Source of the DNA: Leptospira meyeri | GTDB taxonomy: Bacteria > Spirochaetota > Leptospiria > Leptospirales > Leptospiraceae | Length of the DNA stretch: 64,000 nt | Direction of reading: 5' to 3' | Assembly (NCBI RefSeq): GCF_004368965.1 | Contig: NZ_SORO01000001.1 | Location: 372,001 to 436,000 of the forward strand | Part shown: positions 40,899-50,512 of the stretch, one piece after another | Layout of the letters: each line of letters begins with the position of its first letter | Position numbering within the stretch: position 1 is the stretch's first letter | The notes under the pieces: generated by a model | What the model was told of the DNA's origin: nothing | Database searches by the model: none | What the model saw: only the letters and a program-made list of their open reading frames with translations | Program-made: the position numbers and the translations under genes

Positions 40899-42912
40899 AG
40901 TATCCTCCTTCATCTCGACCTTTGACTCCTCGATGTTCCACACCAATGGCTAATTTGATATATCGATTGATGAGTTCAGGATTTGTGTCTGTTTTGTAAG
41001 ACAATATATATCGGTAATCTATATGTGACTTCAGTTTTTTGTATAATTCCCGCTCTTCGCCCTCTCCATCAAGTACAATGTAGCGACCGTTCGTTGGTCC
41101 TGTCATATCCGACCATGAATCTTCGAAAGTATTGTTTGGATTTACTGTCAAAACATAAATTGGAATAGAATGTGCTTTCGAAAAGGCCACAATTCTAGAT
41201 TTTTGGTATTGAAGGAAACTATCTTCTCTACTTTCTCCAGAAACCAGGTAAACTAACGCTTTCGGGCCAGTTTCAAGAGAAAGTTTTTGCAGGGCAGCGA
41301 TACTGGCCTTCCCGAAATTGTATTTTTCTTCTGGGACGCTGTCTCTGATTTTTGCTAGGATATCACGGAGAGATACAGTTTCTGGTAAAATTAAATTGCT
41401 GTCTTTTCCCGCTCGATACAAAGCAATTTTATCTGTATCATGTAAGGAACGAAAGAAGGGGAAAAGACCATCTTCTAGCGCGAGTTTTCCTTTCTTCAAA
41501 ACTTCGCTATTTTCATAGACCATGGCTACGCTTAATTTGTCGTTTAACTTGTTTTTGTTGGCCAAGGAGAACAAAGGGGTCATATTATCGTTTTCGAAAA
41601 TCCGAAAACTCAATCGGTCAATTCCTACAATCTCTTTGCCAGCACGATTGCGGACACGTGTATATATGTGAATATCGGGAAAACCAGATGTATCTATCGA
41701 TTCAATTTTTAAATCTAAGTTAGAGAGAAGATTGTTTTTTTGTGAAAAAATATCGATTCTGTGTTTTCCGAAATCAACAAAATAAAGACTCCCTGTGGAA
41801 TCCATATTGGTAGCAAATGGGCGAAATAAAACTCGATACACTCCTTTTTTATCTCTAAACTTACTTAATTGTTTCCATTCACCATGTAACAATGAGTAGG
41901 TCCAGATGCCGGTCAACTCATCGGTAAGAAATATTTGGTTATCTAAAATACGAATGCTTCTAGGTTTTTTCCATTCTGGTTTTTGAATGATGTTTAATGT
42001 ATTGCCATCACCATCTAAAACTAATACACGAATGTTCTCTTTATCAACTACATAGATCTTTCCATCGTGAATAGTAATCCCTGATGGATTTCCCAGTTTT
42101 GAATTACCAGATCCTTGGAATTCCAAAAGAAATTTCCCATTAGAATTAAATTTTTGAATTCTTGCATTTCCAGAATCTGCTACAAAGATATTTCCATTTG
42201 AATCAATATAAATAGAAGAGGGGCCACGAAACTGTCCTTGGCCTTTTCCTGATCCACCAAATGAAGAGATAAAACTTCCGGATAAATCAAAAAGTAAAAC
42301 TTCATCTCGAGCAAAATCAGCCACATAAATTTTTTGGTTATGGTAGGCGAGAGAAACTGGCCGGTCTAGTTTTCTTGTTATCCCACCTCGCCAATTTGAG
42401 AGAGGAGTTCCTGCTGCATTGAATTTGATGATATTGGATGTATCGAATCCAGCAACATAGAAATTGCCATCTTCATCGAAGGTGATGTCCACAGGATTAC
42501 GAAATCGATAACCTCGAATTGAATCTCCCTCGATCGTTTTAAAATAAACTTTCTCTTTGTCAGTGACTCCACCAGCAATGGCCAAACGTAAAGCTTCGAT
42601 TTTATTTATAATGAGAAGATCAGTTTTTGCTTTTGTCGTCAAAATTTCTAATTCATCAAGTGCTTCTTCCCATTCACCTAGCAGATAGTAGTTGTTGGCA
42701 AGTTCCAGTCTGGCCAAATGAAAATCCTTTTTTAAATTGACAGCCTTCTGGAATCGTTCTTTGGCAGCAGAATACTCTCTTAAATTTTTATAAGTCAGTC
42801 CTCGTTTGAATTCTTCCTTGGCATTCTCTTCCCCCAAGGAAAAGTTGGGAAAGTCCAGAGGGAAAATTTGTGTGCTCACCAATAGAAAGAAAAAAGATAA
42901 TAACTTTCTCAA
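40879..42912 (-). CDS. Exported TPR/NHL-repeat protein with VWA-like domain
   Basis: About 677 residues: signal peptide (RKLLSFFFLLVSTQIFPLD), TPR units (about 30-110), an NHL beta-propeller (about 130-390, with blades such as RNPVDITFDEDGNFYVAGF and GPSSIYIDSNGNIFVADS), then a von Willebrand A-like domain (about 430-670). The VWA metal site is weak: where DxSxS is expected the sequence reads MVYENSE. The TTG at 42912 has GGAGGGA 7 bases upstream and gives a clean signal peptide; an in-frame TTG at 42933 is the longer option. It probably works with the coupled TPR protein at the outer surface or periplasm. Confidence 0.72.
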   Translation of the reverse strand: MRKLLSFFFLLVSTQIFPLDFPNFSLGEENAKEEFKRGLTYKNLREYSAAKERFQKAVNLKKDFHLARLELANNYYLLGEWEEALDELEILTTKAKTDLLIINKIEALRLAIAGGVTDKEKVYFKTIEGDSIRGYRFRNPVDITFDEDGNFYVAGFDTSNIIKFNAAGTPLSNWRGGITRKLDRPVSLAYHNQKIYVADFARDEVLLFDLSGSFISSFGGSGKGQGQFRGPSSIYIDSNGNIFVADSGNARIQKFNSNGKFLLEFQGSGNSKLGNPSGITIHDGKIYVVDKENIRVLVLDGDGNTLNIIQKPEWKKPRSIRILDNQIFLTDELTGIWTYSLLHGEWKQLSKFRDKKGVYRVLFRPFATNMDSTGSLYFVDFGKHRIDIFSQKNNLLSNLDLKIESIDTSGFPDIHIYTRVRNRAGKEIVGIDRLSFRIFENDNMTPLFSLANKNKLNDKLSVAMVYENSEVLKKGKLALEDGLFPFFRSLHDTDKIALYRAGKDSNLILPETVSLRDILAKIRDSVPEEKYNFGKASIAALQKLSLETGPKALVYLVSGESREDSFLQYQKSRIVAFSKAHSIPIYVLTVNPNNTFEDSWSDMTGPTNGRYIVLDGEGEERELYKKLKSHIDYRYILSYKTDTNPELINRYIKLAIGVEHRGVKGRDEGGYFVPEPR

Positions 42913-43041
42913 AGACAGTCCCTCCAGCCCCAATCTAATGGGACATAATTTTCAAGTCAACCCCTTCCCTAGGATTTGGACCTTTAGTTTTCTCTTTATT
43001 CTCGACAGAATCTTAAATTTAGCCAGTATGGAATCCAAGTT

Positions 43042-44631
43042 ATGTCTCCTGATCTCATAGAACGTGAAGTCCGTCGCCGAAAGACTTTTGCCATCATTGC
43101 TCACCCTGATGCGGGGAAAACAACGCTTACGGAAAAGCTCCTTCTTTACGGAGGTGCGATCCAGCTTGCCGGAGCAGTGAAAGCCAAAAAGGAAGGAAAG
43201 TCTGCCACTTCTGATTGGATGGCGATGGAAAAGGAAAGAGGGATCTCCATCACTTCTGCCGCACTTCAGTTTGAATACAAAGACAATATTTTAAATCTCT
43301 TAGACACTCCCGGTCACGAAGATTTTTCTGAGGATACATACCGCACCCTGATGGCTGCCGATACCGCCGTGATGGTTCTTGATGCGGGTAAGGGGGTAGA
43401 ACCCCAAACCATTAAACTTTTCCGGGTTTGTCGAGACCGAGGAATTCCCATCATCACTTTCATCAACAAGATGGATCGTCCGACTAAGGATCTTTATGCG
43501 CTCCTGGATGAAATTGAAAAAGTTCTTGGAATCAAGGCAGTCCCTGATGTTTGGCCTCTTGGAACCGGTTTTGATTTCAAAGGGGTTTATGACTTAAGGG
43601 ATCAACAGTTGTATCTTTTTGACCGGACTCCTGGTGGAAAACAAAAGGCTGTATTTCGTATGGCTGGTCCTAATGATCCAAGTTTGGATGAACAATTTGA
43701 TTCCGAAATTGTAACTGCGTTTCGCGAGCAAATTGATCTTGTAGAAAATGGCATTGGAAAGGTTGATAAAAATTCATTTTTACTGGGGAAGGAAACACCC
43801 GTATACTTTGGTTCGGCTGTCAATAACTTTGGGATAGAACTCTTTTTAAATAAATTTTTAGAATTAGCCCCAGGGCCTGATCATATCCCGCTTAGGGATG
43901 GAAATTATTTAGATCCAATCAATGCTCCTTTTAGTGCCTTTGTATTTAAGGTGCAGGCAAACATGAATAAGGCACACAGAGATAGAATTGCCTTTTTACG
44001 AATTTGTTCTGGAGTTTTTGAACGAGGACTCAACGTAAATCACAACCGACTGGATAAACCAGTTAAACTTTCTTCGAGTTTTGCATTTTTTGGACAAGAT
44101 AGAAACACGGTTGATACTGCTTATCCAGGGGACATCATCGGACTTGTGAATCCAGGGACGTATAAAATTGGAGATGTATTATCAACAGGGAATACTCCAC
44201 CGCTTCGTCCACTCCCAAGTTTTGCGCCTGAACTATTTGCCACCATTTCTTGTAAGGACACATTACAACTCAAATCCTTTAAGAAGGGTCTTGACCAGTT
44301 AGCAGAGGAAGGAATCCTCCATCTCTTCACCTCACGAACCATTGGTGGTGGAGTCCCGATCATTGGTGCTATGGGTAAACTCCAATTTGAAGTATTCCAA
44401 CGACGATTAAAAGATGAATATGGAGCCGATACTTCCATTCATATCTTGCCTTACGGAATTTCCCGTTGGGTAAAAAAAGAAGATAGACCAAAGATCCCAT
44501 CGAATGCAGGACTCGTGGAAGATTTATTTGGGAATATGGCTCTTCTTTTTGATACAGAATGGGATATGAATTATTTTCACAAAAATAACGAAGGGATTGA
44601 GCTCTTAGAGAATCCTCCGCTCGAAGAATGA
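43042..44631 (+). CDS. prfC: Peptide chain release factor 3
   Basis: Translational GTPase that removes RF1/RF2 from the ribosome after peptide release. At 529 residues it has the normal length. G motifs: AHPDAGKTT (G1), GISITSA (G2), DTPGHEDFSEDTYR (G3, with RF3-specific SEDTYR) and NKMDRPTKD (G4). The C-terminal RF3 domain follows. It converges on the SpoIIE phosphatase with a single base between stops. Confidence 0.96.
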   Translation: MSPDLIEREVRRRKTFAIIAHPDAGKTTLTEKLLLYGGAIQLAGAVKAKKEGKSATSDWMAMEKERGISITSAALQFEYKDNILNLLDTPGHEDFSEDTYRTLMAADTAVMVLDAGKGVEPQTIKLFRVCRDRGIPIITFINKMDRPTKDLYALLDEIEKVLGIKAVPDVWPLGTGFDFKGVYDLRDQQLYLFDRTPGGKQKAVFRMAGPNDPSLDEQFDSEIVTAFREQIDLVENGIGKVDKNSFLLGKETPVYFGSAVNNFGIELFLNKFLELAPGPDHIPLRDGNYLDPINAPFSAFVFKVQANMNKAHRDRIAFLRICSGVFERGLNVNHNRLDKPVKLSSSFAFFGQDRNTVDTAYPGDIIGLVNPGTYKIGDVLSTGNTPPLRPLPSFAPELFATISCKDTLQLKSFKKGLDQLAEEGILHLFTSRTIGGGVPIIGAMGKLQFEVFQRRLKDEYGADTSIHILPYGISRWVKKEDRPKIPSNAGLVEDLFGNMALLFDTEWDMNYFHKNNEGIELLENPPLEE

Positions 44632-44632
44632 T

Positions 44633-46546
44633 CTAAATCACTTCTATTCCAATCCAGGTGATATCATCTAGGAATGGGATTCCTTCTGAATAGGATCGTA
44701 TTTTTAGTTCTAATTCTTGTTTTACGAGGGACATATGTTTGTCCCTCACTGAAGAAAAAAAATCTTTTAATTCTTTTTCCCCCAGTTTCTCTTGTTTAGA
44801 ATTTTCGACATCTTTTAGTCCATCTGTGAAAAGATAAAAACGATCCCCTTTTTGTATGGAGAATTCTAATATTTTGGGCTCCATCTTTGGGAGCATTCCA
44901 AACATGGGATTTAATTTTTCGGGACAACTTATCTTATTTCCAGAGAAGTATAACATCCCAGGATGGCCTGCGTTTCCATACAAAACTGTGTTTTGATTAA
45001 AATCAAATAATAAGAACAAAAAAGGTACAAAAGCATACGGGTCTGGAAAATTATTGGATACGCCTTCGTTCATTTTTTTTAGAATTTGTTTCGGGTCCGA
45101 TTCTGTTTTGACAATTTGATGAAAGAGGACACGTAAAACTGTCATCATCATAGCCGCTTTAACACCATGTCCAATCACATCACCAAGAGCAAAGATCGAC
45201 CGGTTGTTCCCCAAATCAATATAGTCATAATAGTCACCACCTACTTGAATCAGCGGTTTGTATAATACTTCGTAGTCTAAATTGGGTAAAATGATAATTC
45301 GATTGGGAAGATATTTTTTTTGTAAATCTTTAGCATATTCCATTTCCTTTTCGAACTCTAAACGTTTTTTCGTTACATTCTGGACAAGGACTAAGGCTCC
45401 ACTTGCAAATCGATACTTTTGTTCTAAAAACCAAAGTTGGTATGTAAACTCTAATAAATATACAGAACCATCTTCCGAATAAAAATCAGATTCTTCTTTT
45501 CTAAGTTTGTTCTGATCCAAATGCAAATTGGACTCATCTTTTAAAAATAAATTAACTTCTTTTTCAATCCATTCTTTGACGGACAGTTGATCTCGAAATA
45601 AATTCGTAACCGAAAGCTTCGATTCAATTTCTTGATTCTCTAATAAAATTTTTCCTTTTGCATCGTACAGAATAGCTGCATGAGGATACTCTTGTAAAAG
45701 TAGTTTTAATTTTTGTTTTGATTCAATTTCTCTAAGAGAAATTGCTATAGAAAAAACAAAGGATAAAAAAAGTAAGGAAATTAATATGGCTATATTCCTT
45801 TTTAGAGAATCTTTAATCGGAATTAAGACTAAGTCTTTTGGACTAACAATGAATAAATGAATTGGAAGCCCGTACATTGGATAACTAACCACAAAATAAT
45901 CTAAGTTATCTTTTTTCGTTTCCCGAAGGGAAGGCAGATTGGAATCAGTTTGAAGAGAAGATTTTACATCTGATTTCCAAAAATCAGAAACTAAAAATTC
46001 ATCTTCGATAAATCCTGAAATTCCAAAATCTCCTTGTGAACCGAGTAAAAACAAACCCTCATTCGGATCACTAAAGGGTGAATCGAGTAATGCTTCTTCT
46101 AAAAACTCGGCAGAGTGGACAGAAACTTTTGTACCATCTAAAACGAAAAGATAGGATTTTTTTTCAGATCCCCAATCACATTGTAACAACGTAATTTCTT
46201 CTAAATGAAAAATGTCTCTAGGAGTAGGATTACAGTGGCTTATAATTTCTGGAAGTTCTGCGATTGAAATCATGCCCATGTTTTTTTTTTCAGAGATATC
46301 TCGATTAATTTGTTCTCTGATTTGGTTTTCTAAATCAATTGCCAGGAGTTGAATTCGGATGAGTTGGAATCTTTGGTTCCAATCCAAAGCTTCTTTGTAT
46401 CTGGAATGAACCATCGAAGACACGAGAATAAAATAGGGTAAAATTAAAAAAGCGATGATTGAAATAAATAATTTAAGAAAAGATTTTGTTTTGATTACAT
46501 ATAAAAAATGTTCATAAAGTTCCCGGACTCTATTTACAGAAAACAC
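44633..46546 (-). CDS. Membrane SpoIIE/PP2C serine phosphatase with PAS-like domain
   Basis: A 637-residue sensor phosphatase: TM1 (about 25-46), periplasmic segment (about 47-250), TM2 (about 252-272), a PAS-like domain (about 280-385, ILYDAKGKILLENQEIESKL), then a SpoIIE domain (about 390-636) with all metal-site motifs intact (GGDYYDY, GDVIGHGVKAAMM, LFTDGLKD, DDITWIGIE). It likely acts in a partner-switching pathway controlling a sigma factor or a signalling protein. It is the last gene of a minus operon with the OmpL47-like and LysM-FecR genes (3-base gap). Confidence 0.9.
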   Translation of the reverse strand: MFSVNRVRELYEHFLYVIKTKSFLKLFISIIAFLILPYFILVSSMVHSRYKEALDWNQRFQLIRIQLLAIDLENQIREQINRDISEKKNMGMISIAELPEIISHCNPTPRDIFHLEEITLLQCDWGSEKKSYLFVLDGTKVSVHSAEFLEEALLDSPFSDPNEGLFLLGSQGDFGISGFIEDEFLVSDFWKSDVKSSLQTDSNLPSLRETKKDNLDYFVVSYPMYGLPIHLFIVSPKDLVLIPIKDSLKRNIAILISLLFLSFVFSIAISLREIESKQKLKLLLQEYPHAAILYDAKGKILLENQEIESKLSVTNLFRDQLSVKEWIEKEVNLFLKDESNLHLDQNKLRKEESDFYSEDGSVYLLEFTYQLWFLEQKYRFASGALVLVQNVTKKRLEFEKEMEYAKDLQKKYLPNRIIILPNLDYEVLYKPLIQVGGDYYDYIDLGNNRSIFALGDVIGHGVKAAMMMTVLRVLFHQIVKTESDPKQILKKMNEGVSNNFPDPYAFVPFLFLLFDFNQNTVLYGNAGHPGMLYFSGNKISCPEKLNPMFGMLPKMEPKILEFSIQKGDRFYLFTDGLKDVENSKQEKLGEKELKDFFSSVRDKHMSLVKQELELKIRSYSEGIPFLDDITWIGIEVI

Positions 46547-46549
46547 GGG

Positions 46550-47494
46550 TTAGTTTCCCTTTTTCGTGTGTATGATTTTGATTTTTTGCGGAACTTCTTC
46601 GTTTCCCAACTTGTCTATGGCGGAAATTTCTAAATCCAAATCCTCTAAACAAGAATGAATCACATTTGCCCAAGAAGTTTGATTTTCCCAGAGATACCAT
46701 TCAGTGGGAGATTTTTTTCCACAAACGCTACGAAATCGAATGGAGTCCAATCCTGAACCTGTATCGGTAGATAGGAGTTCTAAATTGGATTTGGGTCCTA
46801 CGAAATAGTGAGTTGATTTTCTGAAAGGAAGGGATGACCAATGAAATTCTGTCTTTGGAGGTGTTTTGTCCACACTAAATTCCCAGACTTGCATAGAATC
46901 TGAAACTCCTAGTTCATTGGTGACTTGGTATTCTAGTTTATAGTTCCCATCACTAGAGAATGTCAGTTCTGGTTGTTTTGTAACCACCCAGGGTCCTCCA
47001 TTGACTCGATAACGAACAAAGGTTTTCATCGGTTGGCTTAAGATTGGCTTTACTTGGATTTTATTTTCTGTTAGATAAAATTGATTGTTTCCCTTTCCTT
47101 TTTGAATGGGAACCAAAACATTTGTTGTCGTTGGTTTTGTGACTATGATTTTCGTAGGCTCTTTGGGTTTTGGTTTTCCAAACGAATTCACTGCATACAA
47201 TTCCGTCCAAAATCCACGCACTTGGCGTTTTGCCACGGCGCGAATTCGAAAGTATTCATAACCATTTGGGATATGAAGTTGAATTTTGCCCGGATTTGCA
47301 AGCACTCGAAAGGGGATCTCTAAATCGAAGTTAGGTGCTTTCCATAATTCAAATTCATACTGGATGATATCCTCTCTTTCTGGTTCGAGAGTGAACTTGA
47401 TTGTTTTTGATTCTGAAAAAATAGGAAAAAAGAATCCTATACTAAAAAAAACGAACCAAAATAGGAAAGACTTGAAACGGCTGAAAAAATTCAT
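46550..47494 (-). CDS. Exported OmpL47-like beta-rich protein
   Basis: A 314-residue protein with a signal peptide (about 1-27). The beta-rich body includes an Fn3/Ig-like first half and a second half with the motif FSVDKTPPKTEFHW followed by DTGSGLDSIRFR, the pattern of the OmpL47/Ig-like domain known from leptospiral surface proteins. The gene overlaps the LysM-FecR stop by ATGA. No enzyme motif is seen; it probably binds or displays at the envelope and senses together with its neighbours. Confidence 0.68.
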   Translation of the reverse strand: MNFFSRFKSFLFWFVFFSIGFFFPIFSESKTIKFTLEPEREDIIQYEFELWKAPNFDLEIPFRVLANPGKIQLHIPNGYEYFRIRAVAKRQVRGFWTELYAVNSFGKPKPKEPTKIIVTKPTTTNVLVPIQKGKGNNQFYLTENKIQVKPILSQPMKTFVRYRVNGGPWVVTKQPELTFSSDGNYKLEYQVTNELGVSDSMQVWEFSVDKTPPKTEFHWSSLPFRKSTHYFVGPKSNLELLSTDTGSGLDSIRFRSVCGKKSPTEWYLWENQTSWANVIHSCLEDLDLEISAIDKLGNEEVPQKIKIIHTKKGN

Positions 47495-48387
47495 TCTTCT
47501 TTTGGTTCGGGAGGGTCCGGGAGACTGAACGGTTTTAGCGGAGCTTTGCCTTTTTCGACAAAGGTAGCAAATCCAGAAGGAACGTTTACTGTTACATTTT
47601 GTGCGGTGACTGCCACAAGTCCTTCATAACAACTCAAAGTTGTATTTCCAGAAGGATCTACCTCAGTTAGAAAATCAGTTCCTCGAACTTCCGAAACTGC
47701 AGAATCAGTTTTTAATAAAAACATCCTTTGGTTTGTTGATGGTTTTTTCTGAATGATCGATCTCATTCTTCCTTTGCGAAGATAAAGTTCATCAGGTTCT
47801 GTATCTGATTTACCTTTTTCCATAATCACATGGCTGTTTTCTGTGATTTCAAACTTAGACCCTGATAACAAAAGAAATTGTGCTTCTGAATCTTTAAAGG
47901 TTCGTACTTCATCTTTTGCATACAATCCCTCACCCAATGTTGCTCCAGTCCAGTCGGAGCTTTTCCTAGAAACTTTTAAAACTTCTGTTTTTCCTGTATA
48001 TCTTTGGAGGTCTGCTAAAGGTTTTTTTCCTAAACTTTGGGGAATCCATAATTTCATTCCGGGAATAATAAGATTGGGATTATCAATTTGATTGGATTTC
48101 AGTAGTTCTTTCCATTTTCTTGGATCATCCAAATAAGTTTTGGAAATGATACTCAGTGTCTGTCCTTTTTCTACGATGATGGTGATTCCGTCACCTTCTG
48201 GAGGTTGGGTGATTTGTTTGGGTTCAGACGTAAGTGAACTTGAAGTTAAATTCGATAGGATAATGAATACAAATAAAAAATTAGCGAGAATGAACTGGTT
48301 CAGTTTACAAATAAAAAAGGTGGAAGTTTCCCTCCACCTTTTCCTTCGATATAAATTATTAATGATGAGGAAATTTTGAAAATTCAT
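47491..48387 (-). CDS. LysM and FecR domain protein
   Basis: About 298 residues from the ATG at 48387: a hydrophobic signal segment (FILANFLFVFIILSNL), a LysM domain (VEKGQTLSIISKTYLDD...PGMKLWIP) that should bind peptidoglycan, and a FecR-like beta domain (AKDEVRTFKDSEAQFLLLSGSKFEI onward) to the C-terminus. No sigma factor is nearby. The ATG at 48387 has GAGGA just upstream, but a terminator-like hairpin (48313-48344) falls inside the coding sequence it opens, so the true start may be a non-ATG codon below 48310. It begins the operon with the OmpL47-like protein and the SpoIIE phosphatase. Confidence 0.7.
   Translation of the reverse strand: MNFQNFLIINNLYRRKRWRETSTFFICKLNQFILANFLFVFIILSNLTSSSLTSEPKQITQPPEGDGITIIVEKGQTLSIISKTYLDDPRKWKELLKSNQIDNPNLIIPGMKLWIPQSLGKKPLADLQRYTGKTEVLKVSRKSSDWTGATLGEGLYAKDEVRTFKDSEAQFLLLSGSKFEITENSHVIMEKGKSDTEPDELYLRKGRMRSIIQKKPSTNQRMFLLKTDSAVSEVRGTDFLTEVDPSGNTTLSCYEGLVAVTAQNVTVNVPSGFATFVEKGKAPLKPFSLPDPPEPKEE
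48313..48344 (-). terminator. Intrinsic terminator downstream of the iron-sulfur oxidoreductase gene
   Basis: On the minus strand, AAAAGGTGGA and TCCACCTTTT form a 10-base perfect stem (48315-48324 with 48333-48342) around an 8-base loop, followed by a T-run. It lies 66 bases after the stop of the iron-sulfur oxidoreductase. It overlaps the possible 5' part of the LysM-FecR reading frame, so it may be a true terminator or an attenuator controlling read-through into that operon. Confidence 0.7.
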
Positions 48388-48403
48388 ACAATCCTCATCA
48401 TTA
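48360..48403. repeat. Inverted repeat, 12-base arms
   Basis: TAATGATGAGGA (48360-48371) and TCCTCATCATTA (48392-48403) are perfect inverted copies around a 20-base spacer that itself holds AATTTTGAAAATT. It lies between the iron-sulfur oxidoreductase stop and the terminator hairpin, and covers the ribosome site and ATG of the longer LysM-FecR reading. It may be an RNA stability element or an operator, or it may hide the start codon. Confidence 0.6.
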
Positions 48404-48409
48404 GACTTG

Positions 48410-50512
48410 TTAGTCGATGTTTTCGGCAACTAATTCCGCAATGTCTTTAACTTTTACAGAATCAATTTTTTCAGCGGCTTTTACACCGTCTGTAATCATT
48501 GTGATACAGAATGGGCAAGCAGTTGCGATAGTAGTTGCACCGGTATCCAAAAGTTGTCCAGTACGTTTGCTATTCACACGTGTACTTTCTGGGTTGGATT
48601 CATCCACATGTTCTTCCATCCAGTACTGTGCTCCACCTGCACCACAACAAAGCCCTTTGGAGTGATGGTCTACGGCTTCTTCGATTTTACCACCGGATAC
48701 TTTTTTCACAACATCTCGCGGGTTATCGTAATTGTTGTTATAACGACCGATATAACAAGAGTCGTGGTAAGTATACTTTCCTGTGTTGGCATCATCAGCC
48801 ACTTTCACATCAATTTTACCATCTTTTGAAAGTTGGTTGATGTACTCCGAGTGGTGGATGACTTCGAAGTTTCCACCAAATTGTGGGTATTCGTTTTTGA
48901 TTGTATTGTAACAATGTGGACAAGCGGTTACGATTTTTTTAATTCCGTAACCATTGATTGTGTCTACGTTGGTTTGTGCTAATGTTTGGTAGAGATATTC
49001 GTTACCACCGCGGCGAGCCGAGTCTCCCGAACATCCTTCTTCGGTTCCAAGGATACCAAAGTTTACTTCAGCCTTTTGCATGATTTTTACGAAATCACGA
49101 GAGATCTTTTTGTTTCTTTCATCAAAAGCACCCGCACATCCTACCCAATAGAGTACGTCCACGTTTTTGTCTTCTGCTTCAGAAAGAACTTTAACACCAA
49201 GACCTTCTGCCCAATCAGCTCTTGTATGTGCTCCCACACCCCAAGGATTGGAATTGTTTTCCATATTAGTGAAGGCCTTTTGAAGTTCTGGACTCATTTT
49301 TGATTCGGCAAGAACTAAGTGACGACGCATTTCAATGATGGCATTTACTTGGTTGTTGCCTACAGGGCAGGCTTCCACACACGCATAACAAGTTGTACAG
49401 CCCCAAAGTGCTTCTTCACTTAAACCTTCGTGTGAGTTAATGACCCCTGTTTCTAAAGCAGCTACTGCTTCCGCTGCTTCTTCAGGAGTTTTACCAGCAC
49501 GTGCAGCTGCTACTTCTGGCATTTTCTCTAACATTTGGTGTTTGAGTTCTACAATGATTGCTTTCGGGTTTAGAACTTTTCCTGTGCGATTGGCAGGACA
49601 TTCTACCTGGCAACGTCCACATTCGATACAAGACATACCATCAAGTAGGTTTGGCCAAGGAAAGTCTTCTACACGATTGGATCCCCAAACTGCATTTTCA
49701 TCATCTAAATTGAGTTTAGAAAGTTGTCCTTTCGGAGTGTCTGTCGCAAGGAAATAGTTAAACGGAGCAAAAATTAAGTGGGCATGTTTGGATGTAGGAA
49801 CATACAACATAAAAGCAAACACGGTAAGGATATGACCCCACCACATGATTTGGAATACTGTATCAGCTGAAGAATTAGCAACGCCAATCGATTCCCAAAC
49901 GGATCCGATACCTCCATCTATGAGACCTGCATGTGTAAAGTAAGTTGCCGCAACCGTTTTAGCACCATTACCAAGTAAGGTGGTAACCATAAGGGTTGCA
50001 ATCATACTGATCACAATCGCAGAAGCAGGAGAGTGAACATCAAGACCTTTTGCTTTTTTGATCCAACGTCTCCAAGCAAAGAAACCAAGACCAGTGAGTA
50101 CAAGAATGGAAACATAGTTTACAGCTTGTTCATAGATATGATTTGCGGATTCGCCCAAAAGAAATTCAGGAAGAGCAAATTTATAAGGATCTTCCATGAC
50201 ATATCCAAATACACCAGCAACCATTTGGCTAGTTGTATGGATGGTATACACAAGAAATCCGTAGAAAACAAAGGCATGCATAATTCCACGCACTGGTTCC
50301 CGGAAATTTTTCTTTTGTAGGACAACGTTTATTAAAAAACTTTTGAGACGAAATCCAATATTTAGGTTCTTTTTCGCATCTTCATTGAAGAAAGCAGGAC
50401 GACCATTGAAGATCAGTCCTAGCCTGTAAAGGATGGCGCGGACAAAGACTATGTTTGCCACGACGAAAAATGCTGTGAATAATAGGTGAAAGAGTATTCT
50501 TCCGATATCCAT
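48410..50512 (-). CDS. Membrane iron-sulfur oxidoreductase (HdrD/CCG-domain, EMO-like)
   Basis: A 700-residue protein with six or so TM helices (about 5-270, NarI-like cytochrome b plan), then two 4Fe-4S motifs (CIECGRCQVECP and CTTCYACVEACP), then two CCG domains (CPHCYNTI; CCGAGG and CPFCITM) of heterodisulfide-reductase type. Proteins of this layout are proposed ETF:quinone oxidoreductases that pass electrons from acyl-CoA oxidation to menaquinone. That fits Leptospira, which grows on fatty acids, but no etf genes are in this window. It has its own terminator and diverges from mqnC. Confidence 0.85.
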   Translation of the reverse strand: MDIGRILFHLLFTAFFVVANIVFVRAILYRLGLIFNGRPAFFNEDAKKNLNIGFRLKSFLINVVLQKKNFREPVRGIMHAFVFYGFLVYTIHTTSQMVAGVFGYVMEDPYKFALPEFLLGESANHIYEQAVNYVSILVLTGLGFFAWRRWIKKAKGLDVHSPASAIVISMIATLMVTTLLGNGAKTVAATYFTHAGLIDGGIGSVWESIGVANSSADTVFQIMWWGHILTVFAFMLYVPTSKHAHLIFAPFNYFLATDTPKGQLSKLNLDDENAVWGSNRVEDFPWPNLLDGMSCIECGRCQVECPANRTGKVLNPKAIIVELKHQMLEKMPEVAAARAGKTPEEAAEAVAALETGVINSHEGLSEEALWGCTTCYACVEACPVGNNQVNAIIEMRRHLVLAESKMSPELQKAFTNMENNSNPWGVGAHTRADWAEGLGVKVLSEAEDKNVDVLYWVGCAGAFDERNKKISRDFVKIMQKAEVNFGILGTEEGCSGDSARRGGNEYLYQTLAQTNVDTINGYGIKKIVTACPHCYNTIKNEYPQFGGNFEVIHHSEYINQLSKDGKIDVKVADDANTGKYTYHDSCYIGRYNNNYDNPRDVVKKVSGGKIEEAVDHHSKGLCCGAGGAQYWMEEHVDESNPESTRVNSKRTGQLLDTGATTIATACPFCITMITDGVKAAEKIDSVKVKDIAELVAENID

